Shown here one piece after another: positions 7,018 through 14,155 of a stretch of DNA of 16,277 nucleotides; position 1 is the stretch's first letter, and every line of letters starts with the position of its first letter. Under the pieces are notes generated by a model that was not told where the DNA came from, made no database searches, and was given only the letters and a program-made list of their open reading frames with translations. A program made the translations under genes and the position numbers. Origin of the DNA: JAWWBG01 sp033721095 (GTDB taxonomy: Bacteria > Actinomycetota > Nitriliruptoria > Nitriliruptorales > Nitriliruptoraceae); assembly GCA_033721095.1 (NCBI GenBank), contig JAWWBG010000037.1, positions 1 through 16,277 on the forward strand, given 5' to 3'.

Positions 7018-8120
7018 CCGACCGCCAGCTGGTCGTCGATGCCCGCCAATGGAACGACACGGGCATCGGGACGCACCTGCGCCTGGCGATGCAGGGGCTC
7101 GTGGACGCGGCGGTCGACCGCGTTGTCGCGGTCGTGCGGCGCGGTGACGTCGGGGAACCGGGGCTCCCGGCCAACCTGGTCGTCAGCAGGGTCGACTCGG
7201 CATACCTGCCGCCTGTCGATGCCCGCCGACGCCTGTCCCGCAGGTCCATCGCGACCTGGTGGATCCCCCACTACGCCATCTACCGCGCACCGGCCGGCCG
7301 TCTCGTGAGCACGGTGCACGACCTGATCCACCTCGAGGACCCGTCGGGACTCCTCCCGCCATGGAAGCGCACCTACGCGCGAGGACAGCTGCGACGCGTC
7401 GCCCGTCTTGCCGATGCCGTGATCACGCCGTCGAACGCCACTGCCGCCAGACTGGTCGCGCGACATCCAGCGCTCGATGGGCGCGTGCACGTGATCCCGA
7501 ACGGGATCGACCCCGGCTGGGCACTGGCGCGACCGCATCCACGCGCTGCACGTGAGCAACGAGTCGTGTACGTCGGGACCTCGAACCCGCACAAGGATCT
7601 CCCCACGGCCCTGGAGGCGGCCGGCCTGCTGGCGGAGCGCGACCTGACGCCCGAGTGGATGTTCGTGACGGCATCGCCGTGGCGCGATCCACGCCTGCCC
7701 GACGCGATTGATCGCGCCCGGCGTCGCGGTGCGCATGTCACGTTCACGGACGCACCCGTTCCGACGGCGGTCCTCGTCGACCTGGTGAGTCGGTCACTGC
7801 TGTCGGTCCACCCGTCGCTGCAGGAGGGCTTCGGCCTCACGCTGGCCGAGGCGATGAGCGTCGGCACGCCACCGGTCGCATCTCGCATCGACGCGCACTG
7901 CGAGGTGGCAGCCGACGGTGCCACGTGGTTTGCGCCCGGATCGGCGACGGAGCTCGCCCAGCACGTCGAGCACCTGCTGCGGGACGCGAACGCGTGGCGA
8001 CTCGCGGGAGTGGCGGCGCAGGAACGGGGCGCCATCCTTGATGCGGGCGCGATGCAGCGGTCGATGGTGTCGCTGCTGCTCGACCCGGCGGAGCCGGGGG
8101 CACGGGCGGATTCGCCGTGA
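7014..8120 (+). CDS. GT4-family glycosyltransferase
   Basis: A 368-residue GT-B fold retaining glycosyltransferase. The start MTDRQLVVDARQWNDTGIGT is typical of GT4 enzymes, followed by LVSTVHDLIHLEDPSG and AVITPSNATAARLV, a donor-domain entry at VVYVGTSNPHKDLPTALEAA, and the EX7E motif EGFGLTLAE with Glu271 and Glu279 in SLQEGFGLTLAEAMSVGTPP. The family transfers hexoses from nucleotide sugars at the cytoplasmic face of the membrane; donor and acceptor cannot be deduced. The GTG at 7014 overlaps the tagD stop as GTGA and its own stop overlaps the next GTG in the same way, so the three genes should be translated in step. A longer frame back to 6927 lies inside tagD and is not supported. Confidence 0.9.
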   Translation: MTDRQLVVDARQWNDTGIGTHLRLAMQGLVDAAVDRVVAVVRRGDVGEPGLPANLVVSRVDSAYLPPVDARRRLSRRSIATWWIPHYAIYRAPAGRLVSTVHDLIHLEDPSGLLPPWKRTYARGQLRRVARLADAVITPSNATAARLVARHPALDGRVHVIPNGIDPGWALARPHPRAAREQRVVYVGTSNPHKDLPTALEAAGLLAERDLTPEWMFVTASPWRDPRLPDAIDRARRRGAHVTFTDAPVPTAVLVDLVSRSLLSVHPSLQEGFGLTLAEAMSVGTPPVASRIDAHCEVAADGATWFAPGSATELAQHVEHLLRDANAWRLAGVAAQERGAILDAGAMQRSMVSLLLDPAEPGARADSP

Positions 8121-9640
8121 CGGACGCGCCGCGGCCATTCAGCGTCGTCATCGCAACCGGCGGCTCGCGACCCGACGGGCTCCTGCGCCTGCTGCGGAGC
8201 ATCGCCCCCCAGGCCGATCTCGTGGCCGATGTCCTCGTCGTCGGTCCTCCGGATCGTCCGATCGACCTGGACCCCGAGGATCCGGCCCTGGCTCCGCTGC
8301 GTCCGGTTCTCACGATCATGCAGGCGCCTCGCGGCGCCTCCCGGCAGCGCAACGTCGGCCTGGCCGGGGCACGCGGTCAGTACGTGCTCTTCCCCGACGA
8401 TGACAGTTGGCTGGACGACGACACCCTGGAACGTGCTCTGCGCGCCCTTGCGGAAGCCCCGGAGGGAATCGTCGCGCGGGTGCTGACCGAGGAAGGCGAC
8501 GAGTTCCTGTCTCGCAGTCCCGTCGCGGCGACCAGCCTCACCGTCCCGCTGTCCCTGCGCGTGGCGGCCACGCACGCACTCGTCCTGCCACGCAAGCTGC
8601 TCATGCGCGTCGGCGGTTTCGACGAGCGCATCGGACCCGGCGCGCCCAGCGTCCACCACCCCGGCCGCCTGAGCCCGTTCCAGGGTGGTGAGGACAGTGA
8701 TCTGGCCATCCGCTGCCTCCGGGCCGGGGCGCGCATCGAGTTCCGACCGGACGTGGTCGTGCGCCATCCGGACCGCCACGCCGAGGACGCCGACGTGGTG
8801 GCGAGCAAGGCCTTCGAGTACTCCCTCGGCTACGGCTGGTTGACCCGCGCGCACCGGCTCCCGCTCCGGCTGGTGGCCACGCTCATCATCCGCGCTGCCG
8901 GCGGGCTCCTCCTCGCCGCCGTGCGAACGCCCTCGGAGGTCCGCTACCGATGGGCCGTGCTGCGGGGGCGCGTGCTCGGGTTGGCCCTGGCCGGACGAGT
9001 GCAACCGTGGCAGCCAGCGGACAGGCACCCCGTCCAGCTGGATCGGGACGCTGCCGCCACGGCGCTGCACGAGGCCGTCGCGGCGCTCGCACGGGCCGGG
9101 GTCCGCGCCTGGCTGACGGACGGCACCCTGCTCGGCTGTGTTCGCGAGGGCGACTTCATCCAACACGATTGGGACGTCGACCTCGCCGTCCATGCCGGCA
9201 CGCCGGGCGCCACGATGAAGGACGCCCTGGTCGACATCGGCTTCCGCGTTGTCTCGGAGGTGGGTACGCCCGAGCACGGGCACCAGATCCGGTTCATGCG
9301 CGACCACGTCGAACTGGACATCTACGTCTTCTACACCGACGGCGACTCGATGTGGCACGCCGCCTGGATGGACGGCCAGCCGATCATCTACCGCTACCAG
9401 CCGTTCGATCTCGAGGACCACGAGTTCCTGGGGCGGACGTACGCCGTTCCCTCGCCCCCGGAGCGCTATCTGGAGACCAAGTACGGCCCGGACTGGCGCG
9501 TTCCAAGGACGGACTGGAACTGGGCCTACTCACCGTTGAACGGCGAGATGCCGCGCCGGAACGTGATGTGGTGGGTGCGGAAGTGGGTGCGGGCCTGGCG
9601 CCGCTCGTTCGAGCGCGAACAGGGCTGGCTCCACCGGTGA
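8117..9640 (+). CDS. GT2 glycosyltransferase fused to a LicD/fukutin-type phosphotransferase
   Basis: A 507-residue two-domain protein. Residues about 1-235 are a GT-A family 2 glycosyltransferase: FSVVIATGGSRPDGLLRLL, ASRQRNVGLAGARGQYVLF, the metal-binding FPDDDSW (Asp94-96), LMRVGGFDERIG and GGEDSDLAIRCLRAG (Glu192-Asp193). A hydrophobic stretch (about 245-265) may contact the membrane. From about 310 a LicD domain begins: AWLTDGTLLGCVREGDFI with the Gly-rich start at 336-340, DWDVDLAV (Asp351, 353, 355; LicD has D-D-D-I-D), HVELDIYVFY and ERYLETKYGPDWRVP. LicD/fukutin enzymes transfer a phospho-alcohol from a CDP donor to a sugar (phosphocholine in pneumococcus; phosphoribitol by fukutin and FKRP). 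With a CDP-glycerol synthase two genes upstream, phosphoglycerol transfer to the sugar added by the GT2 half is inferred. GTG start overlaps the GT4 stop as GTGA. Confidence 0.88.
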   Translation: MTDAPRPFSVVIATGGSRPDGLLRLLRSIAPQADLVADVLVVGPPDRPIDLDPEDPALAPLRPVLTIMQAPRGASRQRNVGLAGARGQYVLFPDDDSWLDDDTLERALRALAEAPEGIVARVLTEEGDEFLSRSPVAATSLTVPLSLRVAATHALVLPRKLLMRVGGFDERIGPGAPSVHHPGRLSPFQGGEDSDLAIRCLRAGARIEFRPDVVVRHPDRHAEDADVVASKAFEYSLGYGWLTRAHRLPLRLVATLIIRAAGGLLLAAVRTPSEVRYRWAVLRGRVLGLALAGRVQPWQPADRHPVQLDRDAAATALHEAVAALARAGVRAWLTDGTLLGCVREGDFIQHDWDVDLAVHAGTPGATMKDALVDIGFRVVSEVGTPEHGHQIRFMRDHVELDIYVFYTDGDSMWHAAWMDGQPIIYRYQPFDLEDHEFLGRTYAVPSPPERYLETKYGPDWRVPRTDWNWAYSPLNGEMPRRNVMWWVRKWVRAWRRSFEREQGWLHR

Positions 9641-9645
9641 CTCGC

Positions 9646-9671
9646 CGGACGCCGCGGTGCCGCGCCGTCCG
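9646..9671. terminator. Hairpin between convergent genes
   Basis: CGGACG (9646-9651) pairs with CGTCCG (9666-9671) and CGCG (9653-9656) with CGCG (9661-9664) around a GTGC loop, with one C-C mismatch. It starts six bases after the GT2-LicD stop and lies before the convergent CgeB-like gene stop, so it could serve both transcripts. There is no T tract. Confidence 0.45.
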
Positions 9672-9706
9672 ACAACAGGTCGGGGCCGGTACCGCGCCGT
9701 CTGACA
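9660..9706. repeat. Short direct repeat, two 15-bp copies
   Basis: CCGCGCCGTCCGACA (9660-9674) recurs as CCGCGCCGTCTGACA (9692-9706), 14 of 15 identical, offset 32 bp. The first copy forms the right arm of the hairpin. The repeat lies wholly in the 80-bp gap between two convergent genes and could be the trace of a small duplication. Confidence 0.6.
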
Positions 9707-9720
9707 GCTCGTCGGGATCA

Positions 9721-10932
9721 TCAGCGCAACCGCGCCCCCAGATGCTCGAGCAGGCGCTCTGCGCGACGGCGCATGGTGTGATCCCGAAGGGTGCGCGCCT
9801 GGCCTGCGGCCGCAATCGCCTCGCAGCGCACCGGGTCGTCGAGCAGCCGGCGGATCTGGAGCACACAGTCGGCAGGTGATTCCCACGTGACGATCTCCTC
9901 GCCCGGAACGAACCAGTCGGTGAGGTTGTCCCGCGCCTCCGTCAGCAGGCACGTGCCGACACCGGTCGCCTCGAACAGCCGCAGGTTGCTCGCGTGGGAC
10001 ACGGACACGTCGGCGTGCACGTTGAGGGTGACGGCAGCTCGTCGGAGGGCCGCAAACATCTCGAGCCCGAAGAGCGGCGGGCGAAGGTGCGCGCGGAGCT
10101 GGCGCGAACGCCAGGACGGCGGCCGCGCCTCCCAGTTGTCCAGGCGACGGAGGACGGGCCACGATCGCCGGGTCTGCTGCGGCACACCCACGGCGCCGAG
10201 CACCCGGTCCGCCTGCCAGGCCAGGGTGCGCGCCGAGGAACGGGCCGCCTGCTGGAGGTCCCAGTCGTACTGCGGCGCGTGGATGTCGATGGCCACGCCG
10301 GCGGCAACCAGGTGCTCGAGCACCTCGACGCGGCGCATGTGTCGATCATGCCAGCGTTGGAGCTGTCCGACGAAGATCACCGAATCGTGGTCGGGTCGTC
10401 GCGGGCCGAGCTGGGCCAGCAGGCGCGCATCGAACGCATGGGCCAACAGCTCGACGGGTCGCCCGTGTTGGCGAAACGAGGGGATGAGCTCGGGGACGCA
10501 CGTCAGCACCAGGTCGGCCGACTCGAAGTAGCGACGATCGTCGAACTGTGCCCCCGACCAGGCGACGACGAGCAGCGGCGCCAGCTCTCGGCGGAGGCGG
10601 TCGATCACGGACGGATCGACGATCTTGAAGTCGGAGACGAACAGGACATCGGGCTCGTGTCGGCGCAATCGGTCCAGCAGCACCTCCACCTGCCAGTCCG
10701 GCCGCTCGACATCGTGTCCATGGGCTTCGGCCCATGCCTGCTGGGCGGCTTCGTGGTTGACGACGACGTCGATCGAGGGGTGTCCCAGCGCCGTGAGCTC
10801 GGCTGTCAAGGCATCGTTGGCGCCATAGCCGAAGCGCTCACGCAGCTGGGCCTCCTGCTCGGCCCATGGCAGCGAGTCGTCCAGGTCCCGAAGCAGGACG
10901 GGGTGGGCTCTGGCGAGTCGTGCGAGCCTCAT
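9721..10932 (-). CDS. CgeB-type glycosyltransferase (GT-B, Glyco_trans_1_2)
   Basis: A 403-residue predicted GT-B glycosyltransferase. The N-terminal half resembles the CgeB acceptor domain (DVLFVSDFKIVDPSVIDRLR, LLVVAWSGAQFDD, SADLVLTCVPELIPSF, LLAHAFD, VIFVGQLQRWHDRHMRRVEV). The donor half has SHASNLRLFEATGVGTCLLT (312-331), VPGEEIVTWESPAD and a helical C-terminus ERLLEHLG, the pattern of the Glyco_trans_1_2 (PF13524) family. Donor and acceptor are unknown. The ATG at 10932 was chosen because it forms an ATGA overlap with the stop of the upstream ligase gene and because the frame further upstream (to 11235) is inside that gene and shows no family similarity. It is thus the second gene of a ligase-GT operon and probably works on the same glycan. 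Confidence 0.82.
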   Translation of the reverse strand: MRLARLARAHPVLLRDLDDSLPWAEQEAQLRERFGYGANDALTAELTALGHPSIDVVVNHEAAQQAWAEAHGHDVERPDWQVEVLLDRLRRHEPDVLFVSDFKIVDPSVIDRLRRELAPLLVVAWSGAQFDDRRYFESADLVLTCVPELIPSFRQHGRPVELLAHAFDARLLAQLGPRRPDHDSVIFVGQLQRWHDRHMRRVEVLEHLVAAGVAIDIHAPQYDWDLQQAARSSARTLAWQADRVLGAVGVPQQTRRSWPVLRRLDNWEARPPSWRSRQLRAHLRPPLFGLEMFAALRRAAVTLNVHADVSVSHASNLRLFEATGVGTCLLTEARDNLTDWFVPGEEIVTWESPADCVLQIRRLLDDPVRCEAIAAAGQARTLRDHTMRRRAERLLEHLGARLR

Positions 10933-12233
10933 GTACGGGCGGCGGGGCGTGCCCACGGACCGAGCGCGACGCCAATCGTCCAAGGGGCGAAGAAGTACAT
11001 CTGGGTCGGTGTGTCCACGACGAGCATGCCGACCGCCAGGGTCACCATGGCCGCAACGGGACCGCGCGCCTCCGGCAGGAAGGCCGTGACCCGGATCGCG
11101 CGGCGGAAGTGATACGCCCAACCGAGCAGGACGCCGCCACCCACGATGACACCCAACAGCTGGAGCATGCTCACATAGGTGTTGTGGGCACTCAGGAAGA
11201 TGCCCGTGCGCCAACCGAGATCCAGAAAGCGCCAACCGAACCCGACCCCCAGCGTCCAGTTCTCGGCGACGGACTCGAGCGCGCCATTGAGGAGCACGAT
11301 CCGCCCCTCGGTCGTCGTCCGGTCATCCGCCTGCTCGAGGCCCTCCGCGCCGAGCTCGCCGAAGCGCACGATCGCGCTGCTCGTTTCATCGATGCGCGCC
11401 TGGGTCGTCTCGTCGACGAGGTCTCGATTCCCGAACACCATCAGGGCCGAGATGGCGGTCACGCCGACCGTCACGAGCATGAGGGCTCGCCGCCATCGCC
11501 CGTCACCCGCACGGGGTCCGAGTGTCACGTACAGCGCGAGCGCCGCAGCCAGTCCCACCCACCCCACGCGCGAAATCGTTGCCCACGTACCGACAGCGAT
11601 GACCGCGAAGGCAGCCATCGCCAGGTTCCGGCGGCGAACGACGAACGGCACGGCGGCCGCCGCCGTCGGCAGGACGAGGGCCTGCCAGATCGTGTGGCCG
11701 AGGAAGCCGGCGCCGCGCAGCCGCCCGTCCACGCGGTTGAGGCCTGTCGTGCCGAAGAACGGGGCCACGCCCTGGTGCTGGAGGAAGGTCACCACCGCGC
11801 TGACGACGCCAACCCAGACCAGGACCACGGCGAACAACCGAAGCTGTCGCGGGTGCCGGAGCAGCGGAGCCACCAGCCCTATGACGGCACCGAAGAGGGC
11901 CAACTGGATCGTGTTCCTGGTCGCGAGCGTGTTCCACCCCAGTCCGAGCCAGCTGGACAACGCCCCGAACACGCTGACGACGAGTGGCAACGAGGCCGCC
12001 AGAACGCTGAAGCGGATCGGGCGCCCGCCCAACAACATGAGGCCGAACGCGCCGACGAAGAGGGCCTCGTCGATCAATGAGAGCACCCCCCCGTTGATCC
12101 CGACGAACAACGAGACGACGAAGGCGGCGACCATGGCCTGCTCGCCGATCCGCGGCTCGTCCAGCCAGGGCGTCGGCAGCGGTGCCCGAGCGGCCACGGC
12201 AACGGCGGACATGGGGACCCGATGCGTCATCAC
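10929..12233 (-). CDS. O-antigen ligase/polymerase family membrane protein
   Basis: A 434-residue polytopic membrane protein with roughly ten or more hydrophobic segments and a large hydrophilic loop (about 268-345) before the motif SAHNTYVSMLQLLGVIVGGG (348-367). The His350 in AHNTY, the preceding loop, and the Arg residues in GRLRGAGFLGH (170-180) and ISRVGW (Arg222) are hallmarks of the Wzy_C/O-antigen ligase family (PF04932). Such proteins either polymerise lipid-linked repeat units outside the membrane (Wzy) or transfer finished chains to an acceptor (WaaL, or teichoic-type ligases); sequence alone does not decide. GTG at 12233 lies six bases past a TAGCGT -10 element, suggesting a leaderless mRNA; ATG at 12230 is almost equivalent. 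Its stop overlaps the CgeB-type gene start as ATGA. Confidence 0.85.
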   Translation of the reverse strand: MMTHRVPMSAVAVAARAPLPTPWLDEPRIGEQAMVAAFVVSLFVGINGGVLSLIDEALFVGAFGLMLLGGRPIRFSVLAASLPLVVSVFGALSSWLGLGWNTLATRNTIQLALFGAVIGLVAPLLRHPRQLRLFAVVLVWVGVVSAVVTFLQHQGVAPFFGTTGLNRVDGRLRGAGFLGHTIWQALVLPTAAAAVPFVVRRRNLAMAAFAVIAVGTWATISRVGWVGLAAALALYVTLGPRAGDGRWRRALMLVTVGVTAISALMVFGNRDLVDETTQARIDETSSAIVRFGELGAEGLEQADDRTTTEGRIVLLNGALESVAENWTLGVGFGWRFLDLGWRTGIFLSAHNTYVSMLQLLGVIVGGGVLLGWAYHFRRAIRVTAFLPEARGPVAAMVTLAVGMLVVDTPTQMYFFAPWTIGVALGPWARPAART

Positions 12234-12239
12234 GCAAGG

Positions 12240-12245
12240 ACGCTA
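12240..12245 (-). promoter_or_regulatory. -10 element for a leaderless O-antigen ligase mRNA
   Basis: TAGCGT on the minus strand ends six bases before the GTG at 12233, so transcription should start at the start codon. No ribosome site is visible, which agrees with a leaderless transcript. A convincing -35 is lacking. The same hexamer occurs in the opposite direction at 12390-12395. Confidence 0.4.
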
Positions 12246-12290
12246 CTCAGGCCGACAGGCCACGCGTGGGGGCCCCGACACTCCCGCGAC

Positions 12291-12339
12291 CGACGCTCGG
12301 GCGACGCTTGGCCGACGCTCCGGGCGATCGGGCGACGCA
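12291..12339. repeat. Phased CGACGCT repeats in a divergent promoter region
   Basis: CGACGCT occurs at 12291-12297, 12302-12308 and 12313-12319, exactly 11 bp apart, with a near copy CGACGCA at 12333-12339. The units read CGACGCTCGGG, CGACGCTTGGC and CGACGCTCCGG. One-helical-turn spacing between two opposed -10 elements makes them candidate regulator-binding sites for the ligase operon, the PAPS gene or both. Confidence 0.5.
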
Positions 12340-12389
12340 GGATTCCCCGCCGGGCCCTGGTCGAGTCGCACCACCCGGGCGCGACGGCG

Positions 12390-12395
12390 TAGCGT
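12390..12395 (+). promoter_or_regulatory. Candidate -10 element of the PAPS synthase gene
   Basis: TAGCGT lies 33 bases before the ATG at 12428, predicting a start near 12402 and a leader of about 26 nt that includes a clear GAGGA ribosome site (12419-12423). No recognisable -35 is present, so an activator at the upstream phased repeats is possible. Confidence 0.38.
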
Positions 12396-12427
12396 CTCGA
12401 CCACTCCCACCTCCCCATGAGGATCCC

Positions 12428-14155
12428 ATGACCGCCGACCACCTGATCGAGCCGCACGGTGGCGCGCTCGTCGACCTCGTCGTGGACGACGCCCGCGCGT
12501 CCGAGCTCAAGAAGGCCTCACAGGACTGGCCCTCGTGGGACCTGACCGAACGCCAGCTCTGCGATTTCGAACTGTTGGCAAACGGCGGGTTCTCACCGCT
12601 GCGGGGCTTCCTCACCGAGGAGGCCCACGACAGCGTTCTCAGCGAGATGCGCCTGCCGGACGGAACGCTGTGGCCGCTGCCCATCACGCTTGACGTCACC
12701 GAGGATTTCGCGGCGGGGATCAGCATGGGCGACAGCGTCGCCCTGCGCGACCCCGAGGGCACCATGCTCGGCGTCCTCACCGTCGAATCCATCTGGACGC
12801 CCGACAAGGAACGCGAGGCGATCGAAGCCTTCGGGACAACCGACGCCGCACACCCTGCTGTCGCCTACCTCAACGACGTCGCGGGTCCGGTGTACGTGGG
12901 CGGCCCGATCGAGGCACTCCAGCTGCCCAACCAGTACGACTTCGTCGACCTCCGCAAGACGCCCGCACAGGTCCGCGACGACTTTGCCCGGCATGGCTGG
13001 CGCAGCGTCGTCGCGTTCCAGACCCGCAACCCCATGCACCGCGCCCATGTCGAGATCACGCGTCGAGCGGCCGAGGAGGTCGGCGCCAACCTGCTGATCC
13101 ACCCCGTCGTCGGGATGACCAAGCCGGGCGACGTCGACCACTTCACCCGCGTCCGGGTCTACCAGCACGTCCTCCAGCGCTACCCGAAGGGGACGGCCGA
13201 CCTGGCGCTGCTCCCACTGGCAATGCGGATGGCCGGGCCACGTGAAGCCGTGCTGCATGCGATCATCCGCAAGAACCACGGGGTCACGCACTTCATCGTC
13301 GGCCGCGACCATGCCGGCCCGGGCCAGGATTCGCAGGGCAACGACATCTATGGGCCCTACGACGCGCAGGAGCTCCTCGCCAAGCACGTCGCCGAGCTGG
13401 GCATCGAGATGGTGCCGTTCAAGATGATGGTCTACCTCCCCTCCAAGGACGCCTACGAGCCCGTCGACGAGATCCCGGAGGGCACCGAGACGGCCTCGAT
13501 CAGCGGAACCGAGCTGCGGGAGCGCCTCGCCTTCGGTCGCGAGATCCCGGAGTGGTTCAGCTACCCGGAGGTCGTGGAAGAGCTGCGCCGCACGCACCCG
13601 CCACGCAGCCGCCGGGGGTTCGTCGTCTTCATGACCGGCCTGTCGGGATCGGGCAAGTCGACGGTTGCCAACGTCCTGCGCACCAAGCTCCTCGAGGCCG
13701 GCGGCCGCACCGTCACGCTGCTCGACGGCGACCTCGTCCGCAAGAACCTGTCGTCCGAGCTCGGCTTCTCCAAGGAGCATCGCGACCTCAACATCCTGCG
13801 CATCGGCTACGTCGCTTCCGAGATCGCCAAGCACGGCGGGATCGCCATCTGCGCACCGATCGCCCCCTACGACGAGGTTCGCAAGCAGAACCGGCGGACC
13901 ATCGAGGAGAACGGCGGCGGCCACATCCTCGTCCACATCTCGACGCCGATCGAGACGTGCGAGGCACGCGACCGCAAGGGCCTCTATGCGAAGGCACGCG
14001 CCGGGATCATCACCGGATTCACGGGGATCGACGATCCCTACGAGGAGCCCGAGGACGCCGACATCGCCATCGACACCACCGACATCACCCCCGAGGAGGC
14101 GGCCAACCAGATCCTCCTCCACCTCGAGAAGGAAGGCTGGTACGGCGCCTCCTGA
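12428..14155 (+). CDS. Bifunctional ATP sulfurylase / APS kinase (PAPS synthase)
   Basis: A 575-residue fusion in the order sulfurylase-kinase, as in Aquifex and fungi and opposite to animal PAPS synthases. The sulfurylase (about 1-390) has the nucleotide-binding QTRNPMHRAH (198-207, HxxH His204/His207) and GRDHAGPG (292-299). The APS kinase (about 397-575) has an intact P-loop GLSGSGKST (Lys410), LLDGDLVRKNL, LGFSKEHRDLNILRIGYVA, and APIAPYDEVRKQNR; unlike the degenerate fungal domain it looks catalytically competent. Together they convert sulfate and two ATP to PAPS in the cytosol. PAPS feeds either cysteine synthesis or sulfotransferases. No cysH, cysDN or sulfite reductase is nearby; the gene is embedded among glycan genes, so a role in polysaccharide sulfation is a reasonable inference, not shown. 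ATG 12428 has GAGGA four bases upstream. Confidence 0.95.
   Translation: MTADHLIEPHGGALVDLVVDDARASELKKASQDWPSWDLTERQLCDFELLANGGFSPLRGFLTEEAHDSVLSEMRLPDGTLWPLPITLDVTEDFAAGISMGDSVALRDPEGTMLGVLTVESIWTPDKEREAIEAFGTTDAAHPAVAYLNDVAGPVYVGGPIEALQLPNQYDFVDLRKTPAQVRDDFARHGWRSVVAFQTRNPMHRAHVEITRRAAEEVGANLLIHPVVGMTKPGDVDHFTRVRVYQHVLQRYPKGTADLALLPLAMRMAGPREAVLHAIIRKNHGVTHFIVGRDHAGPGQDSQGNDIYGPYDAQELLAKHVAELGIEMVPFKMMVYLPSKDAYEPVDEIPEGTETASISGTELRERLAFGREIPEWFSYPEVVEELRRTHPPRSRRGFVVFMTGLSGSGKSTVANVLRTKLLEAGGRTVTLLDGDLVRKNLSSELGFSKEHRDLNILRIGYVASEIAKHGGIAICAPIAPYDEVRKQNRRTIEENGGGHILVHISTPIETCEARDRKGLYAKARAGIITGFTGIDDPYEEPEDADIAIDTTDITPEEAANQILLHLEKEGWYGAS

Noticed and set aside
7373..9421. A very long open frame (682 codons) on the minus strand opposite the GT4 and GT2-LicD genes
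   Set aside because: It is antisense to two well-supported genes, its translation is low-complexity and rich in Arg, Gly, Ala and Asp without family motifs, and such shadows are expected in GC-rich DNA.
12417..12431. A four-codon upstream frame (ATG AGG ATC CCA TGA) whose stop overlaps the PAPS synthase ATG
   Set aside because: It contains the GAGGA ribosome site of the main gene and has no ribosome site of its own, so it is most likely chance.
12593..14122. A 509-codon minus-strand frame opposite the PAPS synthase
   Set aside because: Antisense shadow of a strongly conserved enzyme, with no ribosome site or motifs of its own.
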